Shown here: positions 1 through 6,001 of the stretch, in pieces | How the letters are laid out: each line of letters opens with the position of its first letter | Numbering within the stretch: position 1 is the stretch's first letter | Origin: Maccoyibacter sp900556645 | GTDB taxonomy: Bacteria; Bacillota; Clostridia; Lachnospirales; Lachnospiraceae | Assembly: GCA_958349535.1 (NCBI GenBank) | Contig: CATWDJ010000040.1 | Coordinates: forward strand, 1 to 9,249 | Direction of reading: 5' to 3' | DNA: 9,249 bases | Program-made: the position numbers and the translations under genes | Notes under the pieces: model-generated | Told to the model about the DNA's origin: nothing | The model's input: only the letters and a program-made list of their open reading frames with translations | The model's database searches: none

Positions 1-50
1 TGTGGTGATTTCTGTTAATTTGTACTTGACAAGAGGTCATTACATATCAG

Positions 51-79
51 TTGTTGCAAAAATCCGATTGTGTTATAAT
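51..79 (+). promoter_or_regulatory. Sigma-A-type promoter with extended -10
   Basis: TATAAT at 74-79 is preceded by TG at 71-72 (extended -10), and TTGTTG at 51-56 lies exactly 17 bp upstream. The -10 is perfect; the -35 matches only in its TTG. Transcription would start near 86, giving cysK a leader of almost 300 nt that carries the 104-160 hairpin and the 70-bp repeats. It is the best candidate promoter for cysK-argS, but it may serve only a short RNA ending in the leader. Confidence 0.6.
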
Positions 80-103
80 GTTCAAGAATGCATTGAGCCG
101 TGC

Positions 104-160
104 AAAAATACGAAGAAGCAAACTGCCTGCTTGCAGGCAAATTTGATGATTCGTATTTTT
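104..160 (+). other. Long hairpin in the cysK leader
   Basis: An 11-nt arm at 104-114 (AAAAATACGAA) pairs perfectly with 150-160 (TTCGTATTTTT). Inside lies a second hairpin, GCCTG-CTTG-CAGGC, at 125-138. The T-run is part of the stem rather than following it, so this is not a textbook terminator, although it could attenuate. It lies about 18 nt after the expected transcription start and directly before the tandem repeats. It could equally be the end of an inserted repeat element. Confidence 0.5.
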
Positions 161-163
161 ATA

Positions 164-349
164 GGGCGAAAGCCCGTGAGCGAGCAACGGAGGTTGCGAG
201 CAAGCACGGCGAAAAAAGCAGTGAGGTAAGGAAGGGCGAAAGCCCGTGAGCGAGCAACGGAGGTTGCGAGCAAGCACGGCGAAAAAAGCAGTGAGGTAAG
301 GAAGGGCGAAAGCCCGTGAGCGAGCAACGGAGGTTGCGAGCTTGCACGG
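164..349 (+). repeat. 70-bp tandem repeat, 2.6 copies
   Basis: Units run 164-233, 234-303 and a partial one 304-349. The two full units are identical. The partial unit differs by an AA to TT change near 342-343 and ends about 28 bp before the cysK start. Each unit carries GGGC-GAAA-GCCC (a 4-bp stem with a GNRA-type tetraloop) followed by GCAAC-GGAG-GTTGC, so a transcript would form a series of small hairpins. The 70-bp period is not a multiple of three, so open frames across it are not conserved between units. No spacers are present, so it is not CRISPR. The family is not recognised. Confidence 0.9.
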
Positions 350-377
350 AAATGGAGTAGAGAAGAGGGGAAAAGAA

Positions 378-1310
378 ATGGTATACAACGATGTATTAGA
401 GGCAATCGGGCACACACCCATGATTCGCCTGAATCGTATGAATAAACCGGGCAATGCCCAGGTATTGGTAAAATTTGAAGGAATGAACGTAGGCGGCTCC
501 ATTAAAACCAGAACAGCCTACAACATGATTGCAGATGCAGAAAAAAGGGGAATCATCGACAAGGATACCATTATCGTGGAGCCTACCAGTGGAAATCAGG
601 GAATCGGTCTGGCATTGATTGGAGCGGTAAAGGGATATAAAACCATCATTATCATGCCGGATTCGGTCAGCGAGGAACGGAGAAAGCTGGTAAGACATTA
701 CGGAGCAGAGGTGATACTTATCCATGATGCGGGAAATATCGGAGACTGTATTGAGGAATGTCTGCAAACCGCATTGCGGATGAAGGCGGAAAATCCAAAG
801 GTTTTCGTACCCCAGCAATTTGAAAATCCGGCAAATCCTATGGTACATAGACATCATACGGGACTAGAGATATTAGAACAGGTGGCAGGTCCTATCCATG
901 GCTTTTGCTTGGGAATCGGAACCGGAGGAACCATTACCGGAATCGGCGAGGTGTTAAAGGCACAGAACCCGGAGATTGAAATTTGGGCGGTGGAGCCGGA
1001 GCATGCGGCAATTCTTGCCGGAGGAACCATCGGAACACATCTTCAGATGGGAATCGGTGACGGAGTAATCCCGGATATCCTGAATCAGGAAATTTATGAT
1101 AACATCTATATTGTAACAGACGAAGAAGCAATCCAGACTGCCAAAGATTTGGCTCGTTTGGAAGGCATTATGTGCGGAATATCCAGCGGAACCAATGTTG
1201 CGGCGGCATTAAAGCTGGCAGAAAAACTGGGTGAGGGGAAAACCGTTGTCACGGTATTGCCGGATACGGCAGAGCGATATTTTTCCACACCGCTTTTTGA
1301 AAATGAATAA
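378..1310 (+). CDS. cysK: Cysteine synthase (O-acetylserine sulfhydrylase family)
   Basis: This 310-residue PLP enzyme of fold type II would make L-cysteine from O-acetylserine and sulfide in the cytoplasm. The PLP lysine is K43 in NVGGSIKTR (37-45). TSGNQG (70-75) binds the substrate carboxylate, GTGGT (181-185) binds the cofactor phosphate, and SSG (269-271) and PDTAERY (295-301) complete the family pattern. Length is normal. The start at 378 follows an AGAGGGG ribosome binding site; an in-frame start at 342 would add 12 residues encoded partly by the tandem repeat and is less likely. argS follows after 13 bp, suggesting co-transcription. Oddity: the lysine motif is usually NPxxSxKDR, and here the P is V and the D is T. 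A related beta-replacement activity such as cystathionine beta-synthase cannot be excluded from sequence alone. Confidence 0.9.
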   Translation: MVYNDVLEAIGHTPMIRLNRMNKPGNAQVLVKFEGMNVGGSIKTRTAYNMIADAEKRGIIDKDTIIVEPTSGNQGIGLALIGAVKGYKTIIIMPDSVSEERRKLVRHYGAEVILIHDAGNIGDCIEECLQTALRMKAENPKVFVPQQFENPANPMVHRHHTGLEILEQVAGPIHGFCLGIGTGGTITGIGEVLKAQNPEIEIWAVEPEHAAILAGGTIGTHLQMGIGDGVIPDILNQEIYDNIYIVTDEEAIQTAKDLARLEGIMCGISSGTNVAAALKLAEKLGEGKTVVTVLPDTAERYFSTPLFENE

Positions 1311-1323
1311 AAGGAGAACTACC

Positions 1324-3093
1324 ATGAAAAAAATATTAGATTTGATTACCGAAGAAGTGACAAAAGCATTTACCGATTGTGGATATGATGAGAAATATGG
1401 AAGGGTAACCTTATCCAACCGCCCGGATTTGTGCGAATTTCAGTGCAATGGAGCCATGGCGGCAGCTAAGGAATACAAGTGTGCCCCTTTTATGATTTCT
1501 GACAAAGTGGCAGAGGCATTGCAGGACAGTTCCATGTTTACCTCGGTGGAATCCGTAAAGCCGGGATTTTTGAATTTGAAGCTGTCAGAAGAATATCTGT
1601 CACAGTATCTGGTTTCCATGCAGGAGGATGAGGGCAGATACGGCTGTGAAAAAACAAAAGAGCCAAAGAAAATTATCATTGATTACGGCGGACCGAATGT
1701 GGCAAAACCGCTTCATGTAGGTCATCTGCGTTCTGCGATTATCGGAGAGAGTATCAAGAGAATCGGAAAATATATGGGTCACGAGATGATTGGAGATGTG
1801 CATCTGGGCGACTGGGGACTTCAGATGGGACTTATCATTACCGAGTTAAAAGAGAGAAAACCGGATTTGGTATATTTCGATGAATCCTATGAGGGCGAGT
1901 ATCCGATAGAACCGCCTTTTACCATTTCAGAGCTGGAAGAGATTTATCCGACTGCCAGCGGAAAATCCAAAGAGGATGAAGCCTATAAAGAGCAGGCAAT
2001 GAAGGCAACCTCCGAGTTACAGGCAGGAAGAAAGGGATATCAGGCATTGCTGTCTCATATTCTGAATGTGTCTGTTACGGACCTGAAGAAAAACTATGAA
2101 AACCTGAAGGTTTCCTTTGAACTTTGGAAGGGCGAATCCGATGCCCAGCCGTATGTACCGCAGATGGTGGAGAAGATGAAAGAAGAGGGCTTTGCTTATA
2201 TGAGCGAAGGTGCCTTGGTAGTGGATGTGGCAAAGGAGGATGACACCAAGGAGATACCGCCGTGTATCATCTTAAAATCCGACGGTGCTTCTCTTTACAG
2301 TACCACCGACTTGGCAACCCTGATTATGCGTCGGGAGGAAATAGATCCGGATGAGATCATCTATGTGGTGGATAAACGACAGGAAATGCATTTTATTCAG
2401 GTATTCCGCTGTGCGAAAAAGACCGGTATCGTAAAAAAAGAGACACAGTTGAAATTCCACGGTTTTGGAACCATGAACGGAAAAGACGGAAAACCGTTTA
2501 AAACTCGTGAAGGCGGCGTTATGCGGTTAGAAACCTTAATGCAGAATATCAATGAAAAGATGTTTGAAAAGATTACCGAGAATCATACGGTAGACGAGAA
2601 AGAGGCAGAGAAGACCGCAAAAATCGTAGCCCTTTCTGCTATTAAATACGGTGATTTGAGCAATCAGGCATCCAAGGATTATATCTTTGATATTGACCGC
2701 TTTACTTCCTTTGAGGGAAATACCGGACCATATATTCTGTATACCATTGTGCGAATCAAATCCATCCTTGCAAAATATAAGGAGAGCGGAAAAAATGCAG
2801 ATTCCGCAAAGATTCTTCCGGCACACTCCGAAAGTGAAAAAGGATTGATGTTAGAGCTTAGTAAATTCAACGGTGTGATAGAAAATGCCTACGAAGAAAC
2901 CGCACCGCACAAAATTTGCTCTTATATTTATGATTTGTCCAATGCCTTCAATCACTTTTACCATGAGACAAAAATCATGGCAGAGGAGGACGAGACGGTA
3001 CAGGCAGGCTACATCAAACTGCTGGAGCTGACCAAGTCTATTTTGGAGACCTGCATCGATTTGCTGGGATTCGAGGCACCGGAGAAGATGTAG
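1324..3093 (+). CDS. argS: Arginyl-tRNA synthetase
   Basis: This 589-residue class I aminoacyl-tRNA synthetase charges tRNA-Arg with arginine in the cytoplasm. An ArgRS-type N-terminal domain (about 1-105) is followed by the catalytic Rossmann fold, with the HIGH motif present as HVGH (131-134) inside the typical PNVAKPLHVGHLRSAIIG segment. The KMSKS loop is the degenerate form FKTREGG (392-398), as in many ArgRS enzymes. A conserved FEGNTGPY segment near residue 463 leads into the all-helical DALR anticodon-binding domain, which ends at the C-terminus. Length is normal. AGGAGA lies 7-8 nt before the chosen ATG, and longer in-frame starts would run back into cysK. The last codons (E-K-M-stop) fall inside a 21-bp sequence repeated at the end of the toxin gene at 3810-3830. 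Confidence 0.97.
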   Translation: MKKILDLITEEVTKAFTDCGYDEKYGRVTLSNRPDLCEFQCNGAMAAAKEYKCAPFMISDKVAEALQDSSMFTSVESVKPGFLNLKLSEEYLSQYLVSMQEDEGRYGCEKTKEPKKIIIDYGGPNVAKPLHVGHLRSAIIGESIKRIGKYMGHEMIGDVHLGDWGLQMGLIITELKERKPDLVYFDESYEGEYPIEPPFTISELEEIYPTASGKSKEDEAYKEQAMKATSELQAGRKGYQALLSHILNVSVTDLKKNYENLKVSFELWKGESDAQPYVPQMVEKMKEEGFAYMSEGALVVDVAKEDDTKEIPPCIILKSDGASLYSTTDLATLIMRREEIDPDEIIYVVDKRQEMHFIQVFRCAKKTGIVKKETQLKFHGFGTMNGKDGKPFKTREGGVMRLETLMQNINEKMFEKITENHTVDEKEAEKTAKIVALSAIKYGDLSNQASKDYIFDIDRFTSFEGNTGPYILYTIVRIKSILAKYKESGKNADSAKILPAHSESEKGLMLELSKFNGVIENAYEETAPHKICSYIYDLSNAFNHFYHETKIMAEEDETVQAGYIKLLELTKSILETCIDLLGFEAPEKM

Positions 3094-3101
3094 AGGAGAA
3101 A
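3081..3101 (+). repeat. 21-bp direct repeat, left copy (argS 3' end)
   Basis: This stretch is identical over 21 bp to 3810-3830. It covers the last three argS codons, the stop codon and the following AGAGGAGAAA. Flanking bases on the left differ; on the right, one mismatch is followed by three more matching bases. Copies are 729 bp apart and flank the toxin-antitoxin module, so they look like duplicated insertion-site sequence. Confidence 0.9.
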
Positions 3102-3125
3102 ATATTTTTAAATTTGAAAAACAGG

Positions 3126-3154
3126 TTGATTATTTCATTTAATCTGTATATACT
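3126..3154 (+). promoter_or_regulatory. Promoter of the type III antitoxin RNA
   Basis: TTGATT at 3126-3131 and TATACT at 3149-3154 are separated by 17 bp; each matches the sigma-A consensus at five of six positions. Transcription would begin near 3161, a few bases before the first antitoxin repeat at 3165. This is the position expected for a type III system. The module therefore appears to carry its own promoter. Confidence 0.7.
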
Positions 3155-3164
3155 AAGGTTAGAA

Positions 3165-3268
3165 GTAAATGTTTGCCGCTTGCTGATGGTGCGGGGTATA
3201 AATGATTCAGTTCGTAAATGATGCCACTTGCTATACAGGTGGGATATAAATGGTATAGTATGTAAATC
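3165..3268 (+). ncRNA. cptI: CptI-like type III antitoxin RNA (tandem pseudoknot repeats)
   Basis: Two units, 3165-3213 (49 bp) and 3214-3261 (48 bp), each begin with GTAAATG; a third GTAAAT at 3262 leads into the terminator. Each unit folds alike. Stem 1 is CCGC/GCGG (3176-3179 with 3191-3194) in unit 1 and CCAC/GTGG (3224-3227 with 3239-3242) in unit 2, both with 11-nt loops. Part of each loop pairs with bases three nt before the unit end: CTGA with TCAG (3183-3186, 3207-3210), and CTATAC with GTATAG (3231-3236, 3253-3258). Both helices show compensatory changes, so each unit is an H-type pseudoknot. In known type III systems such repeats are cut from the precursor by the toxin and then inhibit it. 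By analogy, the A-rich GTAAAT junction is the likely cut site; this is inferred. Confidence 0.87.
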
Positions 3269-3300
3269 TTCCCCATCGGCTGAGGTCGGTGGGGAATTTT
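3269..3300 (+). terminator. Intrinsic terminator between antitoxin RNA and toxin
   Basis: TTCCCCA (3269-3275) pairs with TGGGGAA (3290-3296). The stem continues inward through 3276-3280 with 3285-3289, including G-T wobbles, to a TGAG tetraloop at 3281-3284, and TTTT follows at 3297-3300. A terminator here is standard in type III systems: most transcripts stop to give excess antitoxin, while readthrough makes toxin mRNA. It would also end transcripts coming from argS. Confidence 0.8.
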
Positions 3301-3339
3301 CATAAGAAATTGTTGGCTCAAAGGAGAATGCTGCAATAT

Positions 3340-3822
3340 ATGGAGATACAACAGGGATATTCTTATCATATCAAAGATGAATTTTTTGATATGGTTCAGG
3401 ATAAATATTTAATGAGTAATAAGGAAAACGGGAACTACCGTCCACATTTTTATGCCATACAGGACAAGAAGAATCCGAATCTTTATTGGATGATTCCAAT
3501 AAGCTCACAGGCAGAAAAATATAAGGGGATTATCGAAAAGAAAAAGAAAAAATATGGAAAATGCAATACGATTGTTGTTGGTAAATTTGCAGGAAAAGAA
3601 AATGCTTTTTTAATTCAAAATACGTTTCCTATTATTGAAAAATATTTTGACCATGTGCATACGATACAGGAGAGACCTGTTTCGGTACATAAAAAATTAA
3701 ATAAAGTTCTTACAGAAAATCTTAGAGAGGTGCTTGCAATGTATCATCGTGGAATTAAGTTGACATTTACAGACATTGATGCGATTCAGGCAATTATGGA
3801 AAAAGAATTGGAGAAGATGTAG
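3340..3822 (+). CDS. cptN: Type III toxin, CptN/ToxN/AbiQ-family endoribonuclease
   Basis: This 160-residue protein is recognised as a CptN-like toxin from the opening MEIQQGYSYHIKDEFF, the KYLMSNKENGNYRPHFYAI segment (23-40), WMIPISS (50-56), and a basic helix followed by FLIQNTFPI. The ToxN/AbiQ group are RNases that cut A-rich RNA, halt growth when unopposed, and in several cases abort phage infection. Neighbouring repeats and the terminator give the full type III arrangement. Start choice: AAAGGAG at 3320-3326 is 13 nt before ATG 3340 but only 1 nt before in-frame ATG 3328, and family members begin near MEIQ, so 3340 is preferred. The GTG at 3289 lies in the terminator stem. Its last three codons and stop lie in the 21-bp direct repeat and may replace the original end. 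The gene is visibly more AT-rich than argS. No catalytic residue was assigned. Confidence 0.86.
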   Translation: MEIQQGYSYHIKDEFFDMVQDKYLMSNKENGNYRPHFYAIQDKKNPNLYWMIPISSQAEKYKGIIEKKKKKYGKCNTIVVGKFAGKENAFLIQNTFPIIEKYFDHVHTIQERPVSVHKKLNKVLTENLREVLAMYHRGIKLTFTDIDAIQAIMEKELEKM

Positions 3823-3830
3823 AGGAGAAA
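3810..3830 (+). repeat. 21-bp direct repeat, right copy (toxin 3' end and greA ribosome binding site)
   Basis: Perfect match to 3081-3101. In both copies the repeat supplies E-K-M-stop in the same reading frame, here to the toxin and there to argS. It also provides the AGGAGA ribosome binding site of greA, whose ATG starts three bases later at 3833. This copy is probably part of the ancestral argS-greA junction. Confidence 0.9.
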
Positions 3831-3832
3831 GT

Positions 3833-4336
3833 ATGCGGGAACAATTAACAAAACAGGATGTCCAAAAAATTGAAGAGGAGATAGAATACCGGAAGCTGGT
3901 GCTTCGGAAGGAATTGATTGAATCGGTAAAAGAGGCGAGAGCCCAGGGAGATTTAAGCGAGAATTTCGAGTATCATGCAGCAAAAAAAGAAAAGAATAAA
4001 AATGAAAGTCGCATCCGGTATCTGGAGAGAATGTTAAAGACTGCCAGTGTGATTTCCGATGATTCCAAGGAAGATGAGGTGGGACTGAACAACAAAGTGA
4101 CGGTTTATTTTGAAGAGGATGACGAGACAGAGGTTTACAAGCTGGTAACCAGCGTCCGGGGAAATTCTCTGAAAAATTATATCAGTATTGAGTCACCCAT
4201 CGGAAAGGCAATCAAAGGAGCAAAGGTGGGAGAGAGGGTTTTTGTAAAAATCAATGAAAATGCCGGCTATTATCTGCAAATCAAAGATATAGAAAAATCT
4301 ACGGATGAGGAAGAAGACAGTATTCGCAAATATTAA
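3833..4336 (+). CDS. greA: Transcription elongation factor GreA/GreB family
   Basis: This 167-residue factor would bind in the RNA polymerase secondary channel and stimulate cleavage of backtracked RNA. The N-terminal coiled coil (about 1-75) has GDLSENFEYHAAK at 39-51, with the acidic tip residues D40 and E43 that support catalysis in the family. The C-terminal FKBP-like domain (about 84-155) has SPIGKAIKGAKVGERV (121-136). The usual length is about 158; the extra residues are an acidic tail, STDEEEDS. The start is set by AGGAGA and the MREQLTKQDV opening; earlier in-frame starts lie inside the toxin gene. It begins 10 nt after the toxin stop, with its ribosome binding site in the direct repeat. 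It is more divergent than a typical housekeeping GreA, so a paralogue is possible. Confidence 0.87.
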   Translation: MREQLTKQDVQKIEEEIEYRKLVLRKELIESVKEARAQGDLSENFEYHAAKKEKNKNESRIRYLERMLKTASVISDDSKEDEVGLNNKVTVYFEEDDETEVYKLVTSVRGNSLKNYISIESPIGKAIKGAKVGERVFVKINENAGYYLQIKDIEKSTDEEEDSIRKY

Positions 4337-4349
4337 AAGTATCGTGATA

Positions 4350-4374
4350 GTTGATTTTGTTTCTGGAAATCAAC
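4350..4374 (+). other. Hairpin after greA without T-tract
   Basis: GTTGATTT (4350-4357) pairs with AAATCAAC (4367-4374) around a 9-nt loop. No T-tract follows, so it is not an intrinsic terminator. It could protect the greA mRNA 3' end or be incidental. Confidence 0.4.
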
Positions 4375-4384
4375 AGTTCATCCA

Positions 4385-4413
4385 TTGAGAGAATAAGAGG
4401 TTTCAAGTATACT
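4385..4413 (+). promoter_or_regulatory. Promoter of the XRE-ABC operon
   Basis: TTGAGA (4385-4390) and TATACT (4408-4413) are 17 bp apart; both match consensus at five of six positions. The start would be near 4420, about 250 nt before the XRE gene, so the leader would contain the structured repeat element. The -10 overlaps the 5' arm and loop of the greA terminator, so a transcript starting here lacks the first arm and should escape that terminator. Confidence 0.6.
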
Positions 4414-4440
4414 TAAATTAAAGTTACTTGAGACTTTTTT
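4400..4440 (+). terminator. Intrinsic terminator downstream of greA
   Basis: GTTTCAAGTA (4400-4409) pairs with TACTTGAGAC (4425-4434) over 10 bp with one G-T wobble, followed by TTTTTT at 4435-4440. The T-tract also forms part of the 5' arm of the next hairpin, at 4437-4480. It should end transcripts from greA and the toxin-antitoxin module. Confidence 0.72.
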
Positions 4441-4618
4441 GTTTAATAGGAAATTCCTTTGGATTTCCTATTAAACAAAACGCTCCGCAGGGATGTGCAC
4501 TCGCGTGAAAGGAAGATGTCAGCTAAAGCTGACCACGCTCGGCACGCAAAGTGTGCGAGCCTCTCATGAGTGAGGGGTGGGGAGATGATATGGGCTTACC
4601 CACTTTGTTCTTGTGAAA
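4437..4618 (+). repeat. Structured dispersed repeat element, copy 1
   Basis: About 92% identical by eye to 7603-7786 in the same orientation. It contains in order an 18-bp perfect hairpin (4437-4454 with 4463-4480, loop TCCTTTGG), the palindrome GTCAGCT-AA-AGCTGAC (4518-4533), GCTCG...CGAGC (4537-4560), CCTCTCA-TGAG-TGAGGGG (4560-4577) and TGGG-CTTA-CCCA. No transposase, matching terminal inverted repeats or clear target duplication is visible. It fills most of the gap between greA and the XRE gene. It may be a small non-autonomous element or a repeated leader RNA; the family is not recognised. Confidence 0.85.
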
Positions 4619-4671
4619 CAAATGAGGAAGATAGGGTGCAGGTGTCGCAGTATTTTGAGAAGGAGACAGAT

Positions 4672-5805
4672 ATGGAGAATATAAAACTGGCAAAAAACAT
4701 TAGTTTTTTGCGAAAACAAAGGGGAATTACCCAGGATGTACTGGCAGATTTTCTGGGAGTTACCAAGGCATCCGTATCAAAATGGGAAACGGGACAGGGA
4801 ATGCCGGATATCGTACAGCTTCCTCGGATGGCAGCCTATTTTGATGTCAGTATTGACGAGCTAATGGGATATCAGGCTCAACTGACTGAGGAGGAGATTC
4901 AAAAAGCATATCAGAGCTTTGCATTGGCTTTTGGACAGAAGTCCTTTGAGGAGGTAATGAAGGAAAGCCGCCAGTTTGTGAAAGAGTACTATTCCTGTTA
5001 TCCGGCGGTGGTGCAGATGATTTTACTGTGGCTGAATCATTATAATCTGGCAAAGACAGAAACAGAACAACAGCAGATATTAAAAGACATATTGAAACTG
5101 TGTGAACATGTGGAACGCCATTGTGGTGACAGAGGATTGTGTAGTGATGCCATGATTTTAAAAAATATGACACGGCTGTTAATGGGGGAAACCAAAGAAC
5201 TGATTGAGGAATTGGAACCGCTGCATCATCCACAAAGATTGGAAAAACAGGCGGAGGGACTGTTGATTCAGGCATATCAGATGCAGGGGGAACAGAGAAA
5301 AGGGAATATGTTCAACCAATATATGATTTACAGCCATCTCCTGGCATTGGTGGGAGACAGTATTGCCTATCTGATGCAGCACTTAGGAGATAAAGCCGGG
5401 GAGGAAACCATAGAACGGTTAGAAAAAGTGATAGATACCTATCAGTTGGAAAAACTTCATCCAAATACCACCTTACAGTTTAAATATACAGCGGCATTAT
5501 TTTATTGTGTACAGGGACAAAAAGAGCGAGCCTTGGAAAAATTGGAGCGTTTTGTAAAAGACGGCGTGCGGGAGATAAAAGCAGGAATCACATTACATGG
5601 GGATACTTATTTTACAGACATTGAAGAATATTTCCGGGAATATGGGATAAGCAGGACGGCTCCGAGAGGGACAAAGACCATTTTGGATTCTATAGGAGAA
5701 AATCTGCAGCATCCGTTATTTGCTGTTTTGGCACAAGAGCCGGAATTTGAAGCTTTAAAACAATATCTGAAACAGGAGGGAGGAACCAAAGATGAGCTTG
5801 GATAA
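4672..5805 (+). CDS. XRE-family transcriptional regulator with long C-terminal helical domain
   Basis: This 377-residue protein has an N-terminal Cro/C1-type helix-turn-helix (about 5-64: ISFLRKQRGITQDVLADFLGV, then SVSKWETGQGMPD). An extended, mainly helical region of about 300 residues follows and looks like TPR-type or ligand-sensing repeats; its ligand is unknown. AAGGAGA lies 6 nt before the chosen ATG. A longer in-frame reading from 4570 adds 34 residues encoded by the repeat element and is rejected. It overlaps the next gene by 14 nt, so it is probably translationally coupled to the membrane protein and ABC genes and likely controls this operon, perhaps in response to cell-envelope or antibiotic stress. 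That role is inferred from context. Confidence 0.85.
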   Translation: MENIKLAKNISFLRKQRGITQDVLADFLGVTKASVSKWETGQGMPDIVQLPRMAAYFDVSIDELMGYQAQLTEEEIQKAYQSFALAFGQKSFEEVMKESRQFVKEYYSCYPAVVQMILLWLNHYNLAKTETEQQQILKDILKLCEHVERHCGDRGLCSDAMILKNMTRLLMGETKELIEELEPLHHPQRLEKQAEGLLIQAYQMQGEQRKGNMFNQYMIYSHLLALVGDSIAYLMQHLGDKAGEETIERLEKVIDTYQLEKLHPNTTLQFKYTAALFYCVQGQKERALEKLERFVKDGVREIKAGITLHGDTYFTDIEEYFREYGISRTAPRGTKTILDSIGENLQHPLFAVLAQEPEFEALKQYLKQEGGTKDELG

Positions 5806-6001
5806 TTTACAGGAATTTTTACCATTTTTGATACCGGTAATTCTGTTGGAAGTAATTTTGCTGATTATTACGTTGCGTCATATTTTGACCCATGAACATT
5901 ACAAAAGGGGAAACCGGACGTTGTGGGTAATCGTGTCTATTGTGGGAATGCAGTTTTGGGGACCGATTCTGTATTTTGCTCTGGGAAAAGAGGATGGTTA
6001 A
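5792..6001 (+). CDS. Small PLDc_N-domain membrane protein (YxlE-like)
   Basis: This 69-residue protein has two likely membrane helices (about 10-31 and 44-64). They are separated by a short basic loop, HEHYKRGNRT, and the second ends in WGPILYFALGKEDG. This is the pattern of the phospholipase D-nuclease N-terminal (PLDc_N) family, a membrane anchor that has no nuclease residues by itself. The ribosome binding site is AGGAGGGAGG upstream of ATG 5792, inside the end of the XRE gene. The ABC ATPase starts at the base after its stop. In Bacillus subtilis, YxlE precedes YxlF and YxlG in the same way and takes part in control of sigma-Y; a similar accessory role is possible here, but no sigma factor gene is present. 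Confidence 0.8.
   Translation: MSLDNLQEFLPFLIPVILLEVILLIITLRHILTHEHYKRGNRTLWVIVSIVGMQFWGPILYFALGKEDG

Noticed and set aside
2..229. Open frame on the + strand at the window start
   Set aside because: It crosses the promoter, the long hairpin and the first tandem repeat and has no recognisable protein features.
164..349. CRISPR array
   Set aside because: Units are contiguous 70-bp tandem copies with no unique spacers.
86..377. T-box in the cysK-argS leader
   Set aside because: The conserved T-box antiterminator sequence and a clear leader terminator at the end are absent; the leader is mainly tandem repeats.
47..502. Overlapping open frames on the - strand, rich in repeated residues, across the cysK leader
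   Set aside because: They are read through the 70-bp tandem repeats; the same peptide reappears in shifted frames and there is no plausible ribosome binding site or family resemblance.
1231..1323. Longer argS start at 1231
   Set aside because: It would overlap cysK by about 80 bp and lacks a suitable ribosome binding site; the ATG at 1324 has a clear one.
3289..3339. Toxin start at GTG 3289 or ATG 3328
   Set aside because: GTG 3289 is inside the terminator stem; ATG 3328 is only 1 nt from the AGGAG. ATG 3340 matches the usual family N-terminus better, though 3328 is not fully excluded.
3760..3790. TTGACA at 3760-3765 as a promoter for greA
   Set aside because: No acceptable -10 hexamer lies 16-18 bp downstream.
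4437..4618. Classical MITE with terminal inverted repeats
   Set aside because: The strong inverted repeat is a single hairpin at one end; the two ends of the element do not match each other and no target duplication is evident.
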